Source of the DNA: Streptomyces macrolidinus
Lineage (GTDB): Bacteria > Actinomycetota > Actinomycetes > Streptomycetales > Streptomycetaceae
Reading direction: 5' to 3'
DNA: 64,000 nucleotides
NCBI RefSeq assembly: GCF_023887685.1
Contig: NZ_JAMWMR010000027.1
Location: 1-64,000 of the forward strand
Numbering within the stretch: position 1 is the stretch's first letter; each line of letters starts with the position of its first letter. The position numbers were made by a program, and so were the translations under genes. This document shows, piece by piece, positions 24,206-34,017 of the stretch. The notes under the pieces were generated by a model, which worked only from the letters and a program-made list of their open reading frames with translations, ran no database searches and had not been told where the DNA came from.

Positions 24206-27200
24206 ATGGCGGGCTTCGCTCATCTGCATGTCGCGTCCGGTTACTCCGCCCGGTACGGCGGCGCCCATCCCGAGCACCTCGTCCGGCGGGCGGCCGAGCG
24301 CGGCATGAGCGCGCTCGCGCTCACCGACCGGGACACCGTCACCGGCGTCGTACGGTTCGCCGAGGCCTGCGCCAGGGACGGGATCCGGCCGCTGTTCGGG
24401 GTCGACCTCGCGGTGGAGGCCCTCGCGCCCCCTCCCCCGGCCCCGCGCCGCCGCACCCCGGCGCGCGGTGGCGCGCATGTGGTCGAGCCACCGCTGCGGA
24501 TCGTGCTGCTCGCCCAGGACCGGGCGGGCTGGGCCCGGCTCTGCCGCATCACCTCGGCCGCCCACGCCGATGCCCTGGACGGCAGGGCACCAGTGGTGCC
24601 CTGGCAGGCGCTGCGTGAGTACGGCGGCCCCGGCCTGATCGTCCTGCTCGGACCGCTCGCGGAGCCGGTACGGGCCCTGGCGGCGGGCCGGGAGGACGTC
24701 GCGGTGAAGCTGCTGGCGCCCTGGCGGGAGATCTTCGGGACCGGGGTCCGGCTGGAAGCCGTGGCCCATCACCAGTACGGCACCGGGCCCGGCTCGCTCC
24801 GGCTGGCCGCCCGCACCCTGGCGCTGGCCGACCGCACCGGCACCACCGCCGTGCTCTCCAACGCCGTGCGCTACGCCGACCCCGACCAGCACCGCCTCGC
24901 CGATGTCCTGGACGCCGCGCGGCTGTTGCGGCCCATCGACCGGCGCCGCCTGGACAGCGGGCAGCGCTGGCTCAAGGACGAGGCCCGGATGGCGGACCTC
25001 GCGCGGCTGATCGCGGACTGCGCCGGAGCGGACGCCCGGCGGGCGAGCCGCCTGCTCGCGGACACCGCCGCCACGGCCGCCGCGTGCACGCTCGACCCCG
25101 TGGCGGACCTCGGCCTCGGCACCTCGCATCTGCCGGAGCCGGAGGTGTTCGGCGCCGACCCCGGTGCGGGCGGCGCGGCGCGGCTGCTGCGGCAGCGGTG
25201 CGCGGAGGGTCTGGCCCGGCGCGGCCTGGACCGGGACCGGGCCGCGCTCGACCGGCTGACCGAGGAACTCGCCGTGATCTCCCGGCTGGGCTACGACGCG
25301 TACTTCCTCGCCGTCGGCCAGGTCGTCGCCGACATCCGCGCGAAGGGCATCCGGGTCGCGGCCCGCGGCTCGGGCGCCGGGTCGATGGTGTGCCACGCGC
25401 TGGGCATCGCCACCGCCAACCCGCTCGACCACCGGCTGCTGTTCGAACGCTTCCTGAGTGTGCGCCGGGCCTCACTGCCCGACATCGACATCGACGTGGA
25501 GTCCGCCCGGCGGCTCGAGTGCTACGACGCGATCTTCGAGCGGTTCGGGAAGGAACGGGTGGCGGTCACCGCGATGCCCGAGACCTACCGGGCCCGCCGC
25601 GCCCTGCGGGACACCGGTCTCGCCCTCGGGATCGCGCCCGCGGAGGTCGACCGGATCGCCAAGAGCTTCCCGCATCTACGGGCCGCGGACATCACCGGCG
25701 CGCTCGCCGAACTGCCCGAACTGCGGCAACTCGCGGCCGAGGCGGACCGGTTCGGGCCGCTGTGGGAGCTGGCCGAAGGGCTCGACTCCCTGATCCACGG
25801 CATGGCCATGCACCCCTGCGGAGTGGTCATCAGCGACGCGACGCTCCTGGACCGGCTGCCGGTGCAGCCGACCCCCCAGGGCCGGTACCCGATGGCGATG
25901 GCGGCGAAGGAGGAGACCGAGGCGCTGGGCAACATCAAGCTGGACGTCCTGGGCGTACGGATGCAGTCCGCGATGGCCCATGCCGTCGCGGAGATCGAGC
26001 GGACGACCGGCAACCGGATCGACCTGGACGACCCGCGGCAGGTGCCGCTCGACGACGTCTTCGCGTTCAAGCTCATCCAGGACAGCCAGACCCTCGGCCT
26101 GTTCCAGTTGGAGTCCCCCGGCCAGCAGGACCTGCTCTCCCGGCTGCAGCCCCGCGATCCGCAGGACGTCATCGCCGACATCAGCCTGTTCCGTCCCGGA
26201 CCGGTCGCCGGGGGCATGCCCGAGCGGTACATCGCCGCACGCCACGGCGACGCGCCCGCCTACGCCCACCCGGACCTGGAGCCGGTGCTCGCCGACACCT
26301 ACGGCGTGACCATCTGGCACGAGCAGATCATCGAGACGCTGTCGGTGCTGACGGGCTGCGACCTCGCCCTGGCCGAGGTCGCCCGGCGGGCGCTCGGCGA
26401 CAAGGCGCGGCTGCCCGGGGTCAGGGACTGGTTCCATCGCGAGGCGCGCGCCCGCGGGTACGCCCCTGAGGTCCTGGACGAGGTCTGGAAGACCGTCGAG
26501 GCCTTCGGCTCCTACGGCTTCTGCCGGGCGCACGCGGTCGCCTTCGCCGTACCGGCCCTGCAGAGCGCCTGGCTCAAGGCGCACTACCCGGCGTTCCTGC
26601 TGGCCGGTCTCCTCGAACACGACCCCGGTATGTGGCCGAAGCGCGTCCTCGTCGCGGACGCCCGTCGCCGCGGTGTGCCGGTCCTGCCCGTCGACATCAA
26701 CCGCTCCGGGGCGCGGCACAGCGTGGAGCGGACCGACGAGGGGCGGTGGGGTGTGCGGCTCGCGCTGTCCGCGGTGCGCGGCATCAGCGACGCCGAGTGC
26801 GCGCGGATCGAGGAGGGTCGGCCGTACGGATCGCTGTCGGACTTCTGGCAGCGGGCCCACCCGAGCAGGCCCGTCGCCGAACGCCTCGCGGAGATAGGCG
26901 CGTTGACCCCCCTGCACGACGGGCGTCTGACGCGGCGCGATCTGCTGCTGCAGATCTCCGAGGTGCACCGGCAGTCCCGTACCCGGGCCGCGGGGACGGG
27001 CCAACTGCCCCTGGACGCGGGCGCGGTCGGTGGTTCGGAGCCGAGCGGTCTGCCGGAGCTGACCGGACGCGAGACCCTGAGCGCGGAGCTGAGCAGCCTC
27101 GGTATCGATGTCTCCCGGCATCTGATGGAGCATCACCACCGGCTGCTGCGGGAGATCGGCGCGACCGACGCGGCGCATCTGGCCGGGGTGCGCCCGGGGC

Positions 27201-27658
27201 GGCAGGTCCTCGTCGCCGGGGTGCGGGCGGCGACCCAGACCCCGCCGATCCCCAGCGGCAGGCGGATCATCTTCGTCACCCTGGAGGACGGCTCCGGCCT
27301 GGTCGATCTGGCGTTCTTCGAGGACTCGCACCCGGCCTGCGCGCACACCGTCTTCCACAGCGGACTGCTGCTGGTACGCGGCACGGTCCAGGTGCGCGGC
27401 ACGCGCCGTACGGTCGTCGGCACCATGGCCTGGGACCTGGAGCAGATCGCCGCCGCCCGCCGCGACCACGGCCCCGAGGCCGCCCTCGCCCTGCTCGGCG
27501 CCGACCGCCCGCACCCGACCCCCGCCCAGCCGCAGCGCACCCTGGCCAACGGCACGACGGGCGCCCGCCTGCACCCGTACGCCGACCTGCTCCCGGCCGG
27601 CGACCGCTCGGCCGACCTGCGGAAGCTCGGCTACACGAGCCCCGGTGCGGCGGGCTGA
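24206..27658 (+). CDS. dnaE2: Error-prone DNA polymerase III alpha subunit (DnaE2/ImuC)
   Basis: This 1150-residue C-family polymerase does translesion synthesis in the DNA-damage response. The N-terminal PHP domain starts HLHVASGYSARYGGAHPEHL and has LALTDRDTV. The catalytic aspartates are in LPDIDIDVES near residues 425-432, after RGSGAGSMVCHALGI. The PHP/palm/finger blocks HGMAMHPCGVVIS and YGFCRAHAVAFAVPALQSAW are typical of DnaE2. An OB fold closes the protein (IIFVTLEDGSGLVDLAFFED). The length and the lack of a long C-terminal tail separate it from replicative DnaE1. The ATG at 24206 has GGAGG in front. An SOS-like box at 24138-24153 indicates LexA control. The ImuB-like partner is at 28706. 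Confidence 0.96.
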   Translation: MAGFAHLHVASGYSARYGGAHPEHLVRRAAERGMSALALTDRDTVTGVVRFAEACARDGIRPLFGVDLAVEALAPPPPAPRRRTPARGGAHVVEPPLRIVLLAQDRAGWARLCRITSAAHADALDGRAPVVPWQALREYGGPGLIVLLGPLAEPVRALAAGREDVAVKLLAPWREIFGTGVRLEAVAHHQYGTGPGSLRLAARTLALADRTGTTAVLSNAVRYADPDQHRLADVLDAARLLRPIDRRRLDSGQRWLKDEARMADLARLIADCAGADARRASRLLADTAATAAACTLDPVADLGLGTSHLPEPEVFGADPGAGGAARLLRQRCAEGLARRGLDRDRAALDRLTEELAVISRLGYDAYFLAVGQVVADIRAKGIRVAARGSGAGSMVCHALGIATANPLDHRLLFERFLSVRRASLPDIDIDVESARRLECYDAIFERFGKERVAVTAMPETYRARRALRDTGLALGIAPAEVDRIAKSFPHLRAADITGALAELPELRQLAAEADRFGPLWELAEGLDSLIHGMAMHPCGVVISDATLLDRLPVQPTPQGRYPMAMAAKEETEALGNIKLDVLGVRMQSAMAHAVAEIERTTGNRIDLDDPRQVPLDDVFAFKLIQDSQTLGLFQLESPGQQDLLSRLQPRDPQDVIADISLFRPGPVAGGMPERYIAARHGDAPAYAHPDLEPVLADTYGVTIWHEQIIETLSVLTGCDLALAEVARRALGDKARLPGVRDWFHREARARGYAPEVLDEVWKTVEAFGSYGFCRAHAVAFAVPALQSAWLKAHYPAFLLAGLLEHDPGMWPKRVLVADARRRGVPVLPVDINRSGARHSVERTDEGRWGVRLALSAVRGISDAECARIEEGRPYGSLSDFWQRAHPSRPVAERLAEIGALTPLHDGRLTRRDLLLQISEVHRQSRTRAAGTGQLPLDAGAVGGSEPSGLPELTGRETLSAELSSLGIDVSRHLMEHHHRLLREIGATDAAHLAGVRPGRQVLVAGVRAATQTPPIPSGRRIIFVTLEDGSGLVDLAFFEDSHPACAHTVFHSGLLLVRGTVQVRGTRRTVVGTMAWDLEQIAAARRDHGPEAALALLGADRPHPTPAQPQRTLANGTTGARLHPYADLLPAGDRSADLRKLGYTSPGAAG

Positions 27659-27662
27659 CGTG

Positions 27663-28475
27663 TCACGCGGGCGGCGGTCCCGCCAGCGCCTTCTCGTGCT
27701 GCATCCGCGTCAGCCCCAGCACGACGGCGATGGCGAGCACCGCGGCCACGCTGTCGACGACATCGGCGAACAGTGCCATGACGGACGCATCGTTCAGTTC
27801 CGAAGCGGTCTCGGCGCGGAGGGACGACTTGAAGGCGACCTGGTCGGCGAGGAGCGAGAAGAGCCACAGCGCCCACCAGGTGTTGATCAGCCCGTGCGAG
27901 CGGCGCGCACCCCAGGGGGTACTGGCGTCCCAGATGTCGGCAGCGATCCGGCGCGGGAACCAGAGGCCCACGACGGGGGTGAACCAGCCGCCGATCGCCC
28001 AGCCCCGCGCCTTGCTGTGCGCGGACCGGTCGAACACCTCGGCGTTGACCCGGACCCGGTAGAACCAGCAGAGATACAGGACGACGCTGATCGCCATCGT
28101 GGTGAGCTGGACGAAGCCCGACACGGCGGACATGCGGTCGGCGTGGGCGGCGCGCCGGGTCACGTCGTCGCCGTGGCCGCCGTCCGCGATGACGCCCGTG
28201 ATGTCGATCTCCAGGAAGTCCGCCCAGACGGCGAACAGGTCCGCGGCGATGACGAGTCCGAGCGCGATGGCGGCGGCCCGGCCGAGTCCGACCGGTGACC
28301 GCAGCCAGGGACCGGGGGCACCTGTGTACACCGGGGCGGGGGCACCCCCGTACGCCTGGCCGGGGACACCCGCGGGCGTCGGACCGGGTGGCGGCGGCGC
28401 GACGATCGCGGCGCACTGGGCGCACAAGGTGCCGCCGGACACGGCGGCGACGTGGCGGCAATGGGCACAGAGCAT
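27663..28475 (-). CDS. DUF4328 membrane protein with N-terminal Zn ribbon
   Basis: This 270-residue protein begins with a CxxC...CxxC pair (MLCAHCRHVAAVSGGTLCAQCA), a zinc-ribbon-like motif. A Pro/Gly-rich linker to about residue 60 follows, then a six-helix DUF4328 membrane domain. The conserved block WAIGGWFTPVVGLWFPRRIA near residue 160 and a following DIW are family hallmarks. The ATG at 28475 has GGGGGGA upstream. Its stop lies 4 bases from the dnaE2 stop, and the gene is divergent from the ImuB-like gene. Function is unknown. Its position between two mutagenesis genes may be accidental. Confidence 0.85.
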   Translation of the reverse strand: MLCAHCRHVAAVSGGTLCAQCAAIVAPPPPGPTPAGVPGQAYGGAPAPVYTGAPGPWLRSPVGLGRAAAIALGLVIAADLFAVWADFLEIDITGVIADGGHGDDVTRRAAHADRMSAVSGFVQLTTMAISVVLYLCWFYRVRVNAEVFDRSAHSKARGWAIGGWFTPVVGLWFPRRIAADIWDASTPWGARRSHGLINTWWALWLFSLLADQVAFKSSLRAETASELNDASVMALFADVVDSVAAVLAIAVVLGLTRMQHEKALAGPPPA

Positions 28476-28705
28476 GGAGGTCCCCCCAGGAAGGCGCATG
28501 AGACAAGCGCAGACGTGGACATGCCGTGCACGGCTCTCCCCGAGGCGCACACAGCATCCGGAAGATACGTTTCCGCTACCCTCCGTGTCCACCTCGATTC
28601 ACATCCAGGTGGTCAAGTCGCACAAATATTCGAACAAGGGCTACGGTGGAGGCGAGGAAGCGCCCGTGACCCATGGGGCGCCCGAGGGACCCCGGGAGGT
28701 GCGGA

Positions 28706-29716
28706 ATGGCCACGCGGCAGCGGCACATCGCCCACCTCCATCTGCACGCCGCGCTGACGGAGGACGTGTACGAGGACATTCTCGAACTGATGTCCGGCCT
28801 CACGCCGCATGTCCAGGCCGTCCCGCCGCACGCCGTTCAGCTCGATCTGACCTCGGCGCTCCGGTACTTCCAGCAGTCCCCCTACGACATGGTCCAGATG
28901 GCGATGCTCCGGCTGAAGGCCCTCTACGGCATCGAGTCCAGCGCCGGGCTCGCGGGCAACCGCATGCTGGCCGTCATGGCGGCCGACGCGTCGGCACCGG
29001 GAGACACCACCTGGGTCCCCGCCGAGCACGCCGCCGCATGGCTGCGCCCCCGCCCGCTCATCGCGCTGCCGGGGATCGGCCGCGTCACCGCGACCACCCT
29101 CCACCGGTACGGTCTGCACACCATCGGCCAGATCGCCGACCTGCCCCCAGCGACCCTGCAACGCCTCCTCGGTGTCCGCCAGGCCCGGCTGCTGTCCGAG
29201 CGCGCCCGCGGCCATGACCCCCGCCCGGTCGCCCCGCTGGACCCGGCGGCGCATCTGACCGCCGATCTCGTCTTCGACCGGGACTGTCTCGACCCCGCGG
29301 AGCACCACCGGGCCGTCCTCGGCCTCGCCGAGCAGATCGGCACCCGCCTGCGCGGCGAGGGCCAGGTCACGGCCCGTATCACCCTCACCGTGCGCTACGC
29401 CGACCGCAGTTCGACCACCCGGACGCGCAAGCCGGCCGAAGCCACCGACCACTCGCCCGCCCTCGCCACCGCCGCCCTCGGCCTGTTGGCCGGTCTGGGA
29501 CTGCAGCGGGCGCGGGTACGTGCCGTCGCGCTCCGCGCCGACGATCTGCTGCCGGCCGGTGCCGCGCACCACCAGCTCTCCCTGGACCCCGGTGACGACC
29601 GCGCCCGCGCCGCCGAAGCCGCCGCGGACAAGGCCCGCCGCCGCTTCGGCTCGGGGGCCGTGCACCCCGCCACGCTGGCCGACGGCCGTCGGGGGCCTGC
29701 GTCGGCCATGCGATAG
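28706..29716 (+). CDS. Catalytically inactive Y-family polymerase (ImuB-like)
   Basis: This 336-residue protein aligns by eye with Y-family polymerases from motif III onward. LAGNRMLAVMAADASAP corresponds to the GIGxNKxLAKIAS block, LPGIGRVTATTLHRYGLHTI and the following IADLP form the helix-hairpin-helix thumb, and the remainder is the little finger. The N-terminal palm with the first catalytic Asp is missing. The usual SIDEAFLD stretch reads PHAVQLDLTSALRYF, so the DE pair is gone too. It cannot polymerise and is best seen as an ImuB-like adaptor that connects DnaE2 to the clamp. I see no obvious QxxLxLF clamp motif at the C-terminus. The ATG at 28706 has GGGAGG upstream. A full SOS box is not visible; only a TTCGAAC half-site at about 28628-28634. 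Confidence 0.8.
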   Translation: MATRQRHIAHLHLHAALTEDVYEDILELMSGLTPHVQAVPPHAVQLDLTSALRYFQQSPYDMVQMAMLRLKALYGIESSAGLAGNRMLAVMAADASAPGDTTWVPAEHAAAWLRPRPLIALPGIGRVTATTLHRYGLHTIGQIADLPPATLQRLLGVRQARLLSERARGHDPRPVAPLDPAAHLTADLVFDRDCLDPAEHHRAVLGLAEQIGTRLRGEGQVTARITLTVRYADRSSTTRTRKPAEATDHSPALATAALGLLAGLGLQRARVRAVALRADDLLPAGAAHHQLSLDPGDDRARAAEAAADKARRRFGSGAVHPATLADGRRGPASAMR

Positions 29717-29735
29717 ACGGCGGGCGGACAGGCGA

Positions 29736-29769
29736 AGGTCCCGCCCCCGAAGTACGCGGGGCGGGACCT
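29736..29769. terminator. Bidirectional terminator
   Basis: Twelve-base arms AGGTCCCGCCCC (29736-29747) and GGGGCGGGACCT (29758-29769) pair perfectly across a 10-base loop. It lies between the convergent ImuB-like gene and the first protease. Confidence 0.8.
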
Positions 29770-29787
29770 CACTTGGTGCGGGAAGGG

Positions 29788-30867
29788 TCAGCCGATCTCG
29801 GCGCCGACGGCCGACAGCGCCGTGGTGACGGGCTGGAAGAAGGTCTCGCCGCCCGAGGTGCAGTCGCCGCTGCCGCCGGAGGTGAGGCCGATCGCGCTCT
29901 CACCGTCGAAGAGCGCGCCCCCGCTGTCACCGGGCTCGGCGCAGACATCGGTCTGGATGAGGCCGTTGACCGTGCCCTCCGCGTAGTTCACGGTCGCGTC
30001 CAGGCCCGTGACGGTGCCGGAGTGCACCTGGGTCGTGGAGCCGCTGCGGCTCACCTTCTCGCCGACCGTCGCCTCGGCCGCCTTGGTGATGGTCTGCGTG
30101 GAGCCGTTGTAGAGGTCGACCGCGCTCGGGTGGTCCACGTCCGCCGTGTACTTGACCAGCCCGTAGTCGGTGCCCGGGAAGCTGGACTCCGCGTTCTCGC
30201 CGATCTCGGTGCCGTCGGAGTCCGACCAGGTGGAGATCGCCTCGGTGCAGTGCCCGGCGGTGAGGAAGTACGGCTCGCCGTCCTTGACCACGTTGAAGCC
30301 GAGCGAGCAGCGCCCGCCGGACCCGGTGATCGCGTCACCGCCCGCGATGAACGCCTTGTACTCGGCCTTGGTCCTGCGCAGTTCGGCCCGTCCGCCCAGA
30401 GCGTCGACGACCTTGCCGAGCTTCGCCCACTCGGCCTTCGAGACGGTCTTGTCGGCCGTGACGACGACCTTGTTGCTGCGGGGGTCGGTCGCCCATGAGG
30501 TGCCGGGGATGGTGGCGTCCTTGGTGAGCTTGGTGCGCGCGCTCGCCAGGTCGGTCAGGGAGTTCTCGACGATTCTGGCCTGGGCCCCGGCCGCCCGGAC
30601 GGTCTGCGCGGCCTTCGCGTCGACCACGTTGACGACGAGGTGCTTCGTCTTCGCGTCGTAATACGTTCCGGCCGCGTCGGCGCCCAGGTCCTTCCCGAGC
30701 GTCGAGGCGAGCTTTCCGGCCGCGCCGGCCGAGAGAGTGTGGGGCACCTCGGTCTTCGGGGCCTCGCTCGCGTTCGCGTTCTGGAAGGTGACAGCCGCGA
30801 CGATCAGTGCGGTGACACCCGCGCCGGCCAGCGCCGCGCGCCGCTTGGGTATGTGTCGGTGCTTCAA
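29788..30867 (-). CDS. Secreted streptogrisin-like serine protease (S1E)
   Basis: This 359-residue preproprotease is chymotrypsin-like. A signal peptide of about 33 residues ends NANAS. A propeptide (about 34-170) acts as intramolecular chaperone and inhibitor. The mature enzyme starts near [20 protein letters not shown]. The catalytic triad is His in FLTAGHC, Asp in GTDYGLVKY and Ser in [10 protein letters not shown]. Cysteines flank the His and close the C-terminus (DCTSGG), the normal disulfides. The TTG at 30867 is chosen because a perfect AGGAGG lies 7 bases upstream and the signal peptide begins there. It is a paralogue of the protease at 31332 with a longer propeptide. Confidence 0.93.
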   Translation of the reverse strand: MKHRHIPKRRAALAGAGVTALIVAAVTFQNANASEAPKTEVPHTLSAGAAGKLASTLGKDLGADAAGTYYDAKTKHLVVNVVDAKAAQTVRAAGAQARIVENSLTDLASARTKLTKDATIPGTSWATDPRSNKVVVTADKTVSKAEWAKLGKVVDALGGRAELRRTKAEYKAFIAGGDAITGSGGRCSLGFNVVKDGEPYFLTAGHCTEAISTWSDSDGTEIGENAESSFPGTDYGLVKYTADVDHPSAVDLYNGSTQTITKAAEATVGEKVSRSGSTTQVHSGTVTGLDATVNYAEGTVNGLIQTDVCAEPGDSGGALFDGESAIGLTSGGSGDCTSGGETFFQPVTTALSAVGAEIG

Positions 30868-31331
30868 CTCACGTCCTCCTGTGGGGGGTCCGGCCGCGCG
30901 GGGAATGTGGGGACCGTCGCGACCGGAAGGCGTACGGGAACGGAGGCGGCGCAACTGCTGGGGCCACGTCCGAACCCGCCGTGCGGCGCCCACTATTCCG
31001 AGGCCGACAGGGCGCACACAAGGTCGACTTCAGGACGTGTGTACGTCAACGAACCTACGGTTCCGAAGGGTTGAGCCTCGCCTGGTCGTCGCCGCGCTGT
31101 TCCCATTGCAAACACTGACGGTCGACCGTCCGTGCGCGGCCTGCGAGGTCTAGTCCTGTCCGGATCTCATCGTCTCGGGGCCCGGGGCCACGCGGGTAAT
31201 GGGGTGCGGGAGTTGCTTCTGCATCGATTGCTCGGCGGCACCCGAAGGGGTGCGGACACGTACGAGCCCCCGTGCGTCGTCGACGCACGGGGGCTCGGGT
31301 GCCGCCGACTGCGGAACGGCGGCCGGGCGGG
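30868..31331. other. Intergenic region between tandem proteases
   Basis: These 464 bases should contain the promoter of the first protease (right of 30868) and the terminator of the second (31264-31296). Short frames look non-coding. The stretch 31080-31150 is AT-richer and could be promoter DNA. Confidence 0.45.
31264..31296 (-). terminator. Strong terminator after the second protease
   Basis: Arms of 16 bases (31264-31279 and 31281-31296) match perfectly around a single central T, forming a very stable hairpin with a core of GAGCCCCCGTGCG. It lies 35 bases beyond the stop of the minus-strand protease gene. No U-tract follows, as is usual in Streptomyces. Confidence 0.8.
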
Positions 31332-32231
31332 TCAGCCGATGCTCACGCCGAAGTGGCTGAGGGCCGCGGTGACCGGCTGGAAGAAGGTCGTGCCGCCGGA
31401 GGTGCAGTTGCCACTGCCGCCGGAGGTCAGGCCGTAGGCCACCGAACCACCGTAGAGGGGACCGCCGCTGTCGCCACCCTCGGCGCAGACCGAGGTCTGG
31501 ATCATGCCGTAGACGATGCCGTCACTGCCGTAGTTGACGGTGGCGTTCAGCGCGGTGACCTTGCCGCTGTGCGTGCCCGTGGTGGAGCCGCGCCGGTAGA
31601 CGGTCGTACCGACGCTCGGGGTGGCGGCGCTGGAGATGGTCTGGCTGCCGACCGTACTCGGGTGCGAGATCGAGGAGTTGGTGTACTTCACCAACGCGTA
31701 GTCGCTGCCCGGGAAGGTGTAACCGGAGTTCGTGCCGAGCACCGTGCCGTGACCGGAGTCGGAGTACCACGTGGAGGCGACCGCCCCGCAGTGTCCGGCG
31801 GTCAGGAAGTAGTACGTGCTTCCGCTGTGCACGTTGAAGCCGAGCGAGCAGCGGTAGTTGCCGCCGTAGATGGCGTCACCACCGGAGATCAGCTTGCTGA
31901 ACCTGCCCGGCGTGTGCTTGATGGTGAGGGCGCCGGCGTTGCTGCCCGCCGCCTCCTTGATCTTCGCGATGTCGGCGTCGGAGACCCTGCTGTCGACGGT
32001 GACGACGACGCGGTGCGTCGCGGGGTCGACGGCCCAGGCGGTGCCCGCGACATCGGACTTGAGCACCGAGTCGCTCACACTGCTGAGCTGCTGCGCACTG
32101 AAGGTCGGTGCGTCACTCGCGTTCGCGGTGGGGACGGCGAACGCCGCCGCGGCCAGGAATCCGGAGGCCACGGCGATCAGCCGGGTCCATCTGGTGGCGG
32201 TGCGTGTGGGGGTGGTGCGCTTGATCCTCAC
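31332..32231 (-). CDS. Secreted streptogrisin A/B-like serine protease
   Basis: This 299-residue preproprotease closely resembles streptogrisin A/B. The signal peptide ends TANAS after about 39 residues, followed by a propeptide of about 75 residues. The mature start is [20 protein letters not shown], almost the textbook streptogrisin N-terminus. The catalytic His is in FLTAGHCG, Asp in [10 protein letters not shown], and Ser in [10 protein letters not shown]. The mature enzyme is about 185 residues, as expected. The GTG at 32231 follows GGAGGG by 8 bases. It is secreted and matures by autocatalysis. It is a tandem paralogue of the gene at 29788, transcribed the same way but with its own terminator. 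Confidence 0.94.
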   Translation of the reverse strand: MRIKRTTPTRTATRWTRLIAVASGFLAAAAFAVPTANASDAPTFSAQQLSSVSDSVLKSDVAGTAWAVDPATHRVVVTVDSRVSDADIAKIKEAAGSNAGALTIKHTPGRFSKLISGGDAIYGGNYRCSLGFNVHSGSTYYFLTAGHCGAVASTWYSDSGHGTVLGTNSGYTFPGSDYALVKYTNSSISHPSTVGSQTISSAATPSVGTTVYRRGSTTGTHSGKVTALNATVNYGSDGIVYGMIQTSVCAEGGDSGGPLYGGSVAYGLTSGGSGNCTSGGTTFFQPVTAALSHFGVSIG

Positions 32232-32461
32232 TTGTCGTTCCCTCCAAGGGAATTCGGGGGCCCGCGCTGTGGGGTGGGGGCCCGTGAGGCGCAGCCAGGA
32301 GCGGTATGCCCGGATTGCGAACATGCCGTGCCCCTGACAAGCACTACGGGGAGTATTCGGGCGTACGGCCGAACGACGCAAGGGTGCCTTTCGGCCGTAG
32401 CTCCCTCGACTCCCCGTGGGGCGCGGCGCGTTACCGTCCAGCGACCCCACGGGACGGTGGC

Positions 32462-33727
32462 TCAGCAGTCGCAGCCGCAGTCGCACCCGTCACAACTGCA
32501 GCAGTTGTTGCAACAGTTGCAGCAGTCACAGGCATCGCCGCAGCCGTCACAGCAGTCGCAGCAGTCACCGCAGTCACGGCACCAGCCCTCGCGCCGCCGC
32601 CGCGACCAGGCCCCCTCGTACTGATCGGCGCAGCACACCTTGCACGAGCAGCACAGCCCGACGGCGACCGCGCACCCGGCCAGGAAGCCACGGCCGGGGC
32701 GCGGCGGCTCACCGCCGGGGTGGCCGCCGCCCGGCGGACCGTCCGGGTCGTACGGGTGCCGGGGCGGCGCGTAGGGGCCCTGCGGGGCCTGCGGGCCACC
32801 CGGCGGCGGACCGAACGCGCCCTCGGCGCCGTGCGAGCAGGACTCGGTGCCGAAGGCCCGGTCCACCGAGCGCCGCAGTTCGTGCACGAGCAGCACATGC
32901 GCGAGCCGCCGGCCGGTGTCCTCGCCCTCCGCGCACCCCCCGGACCCCCACTCCACCTCGCGCAGCGCGAGCCGGATCCCGTACAGGGCGTCATTGGCCA
33001 GGCGGCGGGCCTCCGTCAGCGAGGTCCCGGTGTGGGTGAGCGGATTCCAGGCACCCGACGCCGCGTCGGCCTCCTGGTCCTCCACGGCGTCCAGCAGATG
33101 CGCGAGCCGTCCGAAGAGCCGCCCGGCCTCGGCCAGCGGCGCGGCGTTGCCGGGGCGCCCGGCCAGCACCGCCGTGTGCGCGAAGGCGGCGGCGGTGGCG
33201 GTCTCGGTCGGCTCGGTGACGGTCAGGAGGGAGGTGCCGGGCCCGGCGAGCGCCTCGATGCCGACCTGGCGGTCCACGGCGTCCACGAGCACGGCGGTGT
33301 CGAAGCCGACGGCCGAGCCGCCCCGCGCCCCGGCCCTGCCCCAGCTCGCGGCGACCCGGCGCGCGGCGACCGCCACCGGCTTGCGCGCCAACAGCCCGTC
33401 CCCGTCGGCCGCGTGGTCGCGCACCTTGGCGGAGGCGAGCACCAGCGAGACGGCGGCGGCGAGCCGCGCCCCCTCACCCCGCGCGACGGAGGCGGTGCGC
33501 ATCCCGCGCAGCGGACAGGGGCCCGCGGTGCGCCGACCGCCGTCGGCCCACTCCACCTGAGCCTCCGTCAGCACGGAGATGAGCAGCCCGTCGTAGTTCG
33601 TCACCACCCGGGCCAACTGTCCGTGGTCCTCGCGCAGTGCGAGACACAGCCCGCACAGATGCGCCATCCACTGGGCACTGAGGCCCTCCCCCAGCCGGTG
33701 ACGGCAGGGCCGCACGATGCCGAACAC
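32462..33727 (-). CDS. DUF5685 protein with extreme Cys-rich C-terminal tail
   Basis: This 421-residue protein has an N-terminal domain starting [20 protein letters not shown] then [16 protein letters not shown], whose CxH and HxCxxC pattern could bind metal. A mainly alpha-helical region runs to about residue 300, followed by a Pro/Gly-rich linker (about 300-345) and a short hydrophobic stretch with six cysteines ([20 protein letters not shown]). The final 39 residues hold 19 cysteines in CDCC, NCC and DGC patterns. No signal peptide is seen. The tail is unlike zinc fingers and resembles metallothionein density. The GTG at 33727 has GGGGGAG upstream. The gene is divergent from sflA. Function is unknown; metal or cluster binding is an inference. 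Confidence 0.8.
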   Translation of the reverse strand: MFGIVRPCRHRLGEGLSAQWMAHLCGLCLALREDHGQLARVVTNYDGLLISVLTEAQVEWADGGRRTAGPCPLRGMRTASVARGEGARLAAAVSLVLASAKVRDHAADGDGLLARKPVAVAARRVAASWGRAGARGGSAVGFDTAVLVDAVDRQVGIEALAGPGTSLLTVTEPTETATAAAFAHTAVLAGRPGNAAPLAEAGRLFGRLAHLLDAVEDQEADAASGAWNPLTHTGTSLTEARRLANDALYGIRLALREVEWGSGGCAEGEDTGRRLAHVLLVHELRRSVDRAFGTESCSHGAEGAFGPPPGGPQAPQGPYAPPRHPYDPDGPPGGGHPGGEPPRPGRGFLAGCAVAVGLCCSCKVCCADQYEGAWSRRRREGWCRDCGDCCDCCDGCGDACDCCNCCNNCCSCDGCDCGCDC

Positions 33728-34017
33728 GACACTCCCCCATGGTCCGTACGACGTTGAGCGGCGGCATCGTATCTGCCCCCTCGTTCACCCGTACGCACCG
33801 ACCGTCACCCATCCGCCGCCGTAGATCATATTTCACTCACAGTCAGCAGCCGTACGCCCCAAGCCCCTTGCGGGAAGCGGGCCCTCGACGGACGCGTTGT
33901 GCACCAGTACCGTCACGAAACCCCCGCGCGGCGCCTATCCCCTTGGCGCCGCATCCGCATCATGAACGACCATGGGATGGCGCAGGGCGTGAAAGACCGC
34001 TGTGAGAGGAGGCGTCC

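Noticed and set aside
28620-28645. Second SOS box upstream of the ImuB-like gene
   Set aside because: Only one half-site (TTCGAAC) is present; the second half does not match the consensus.
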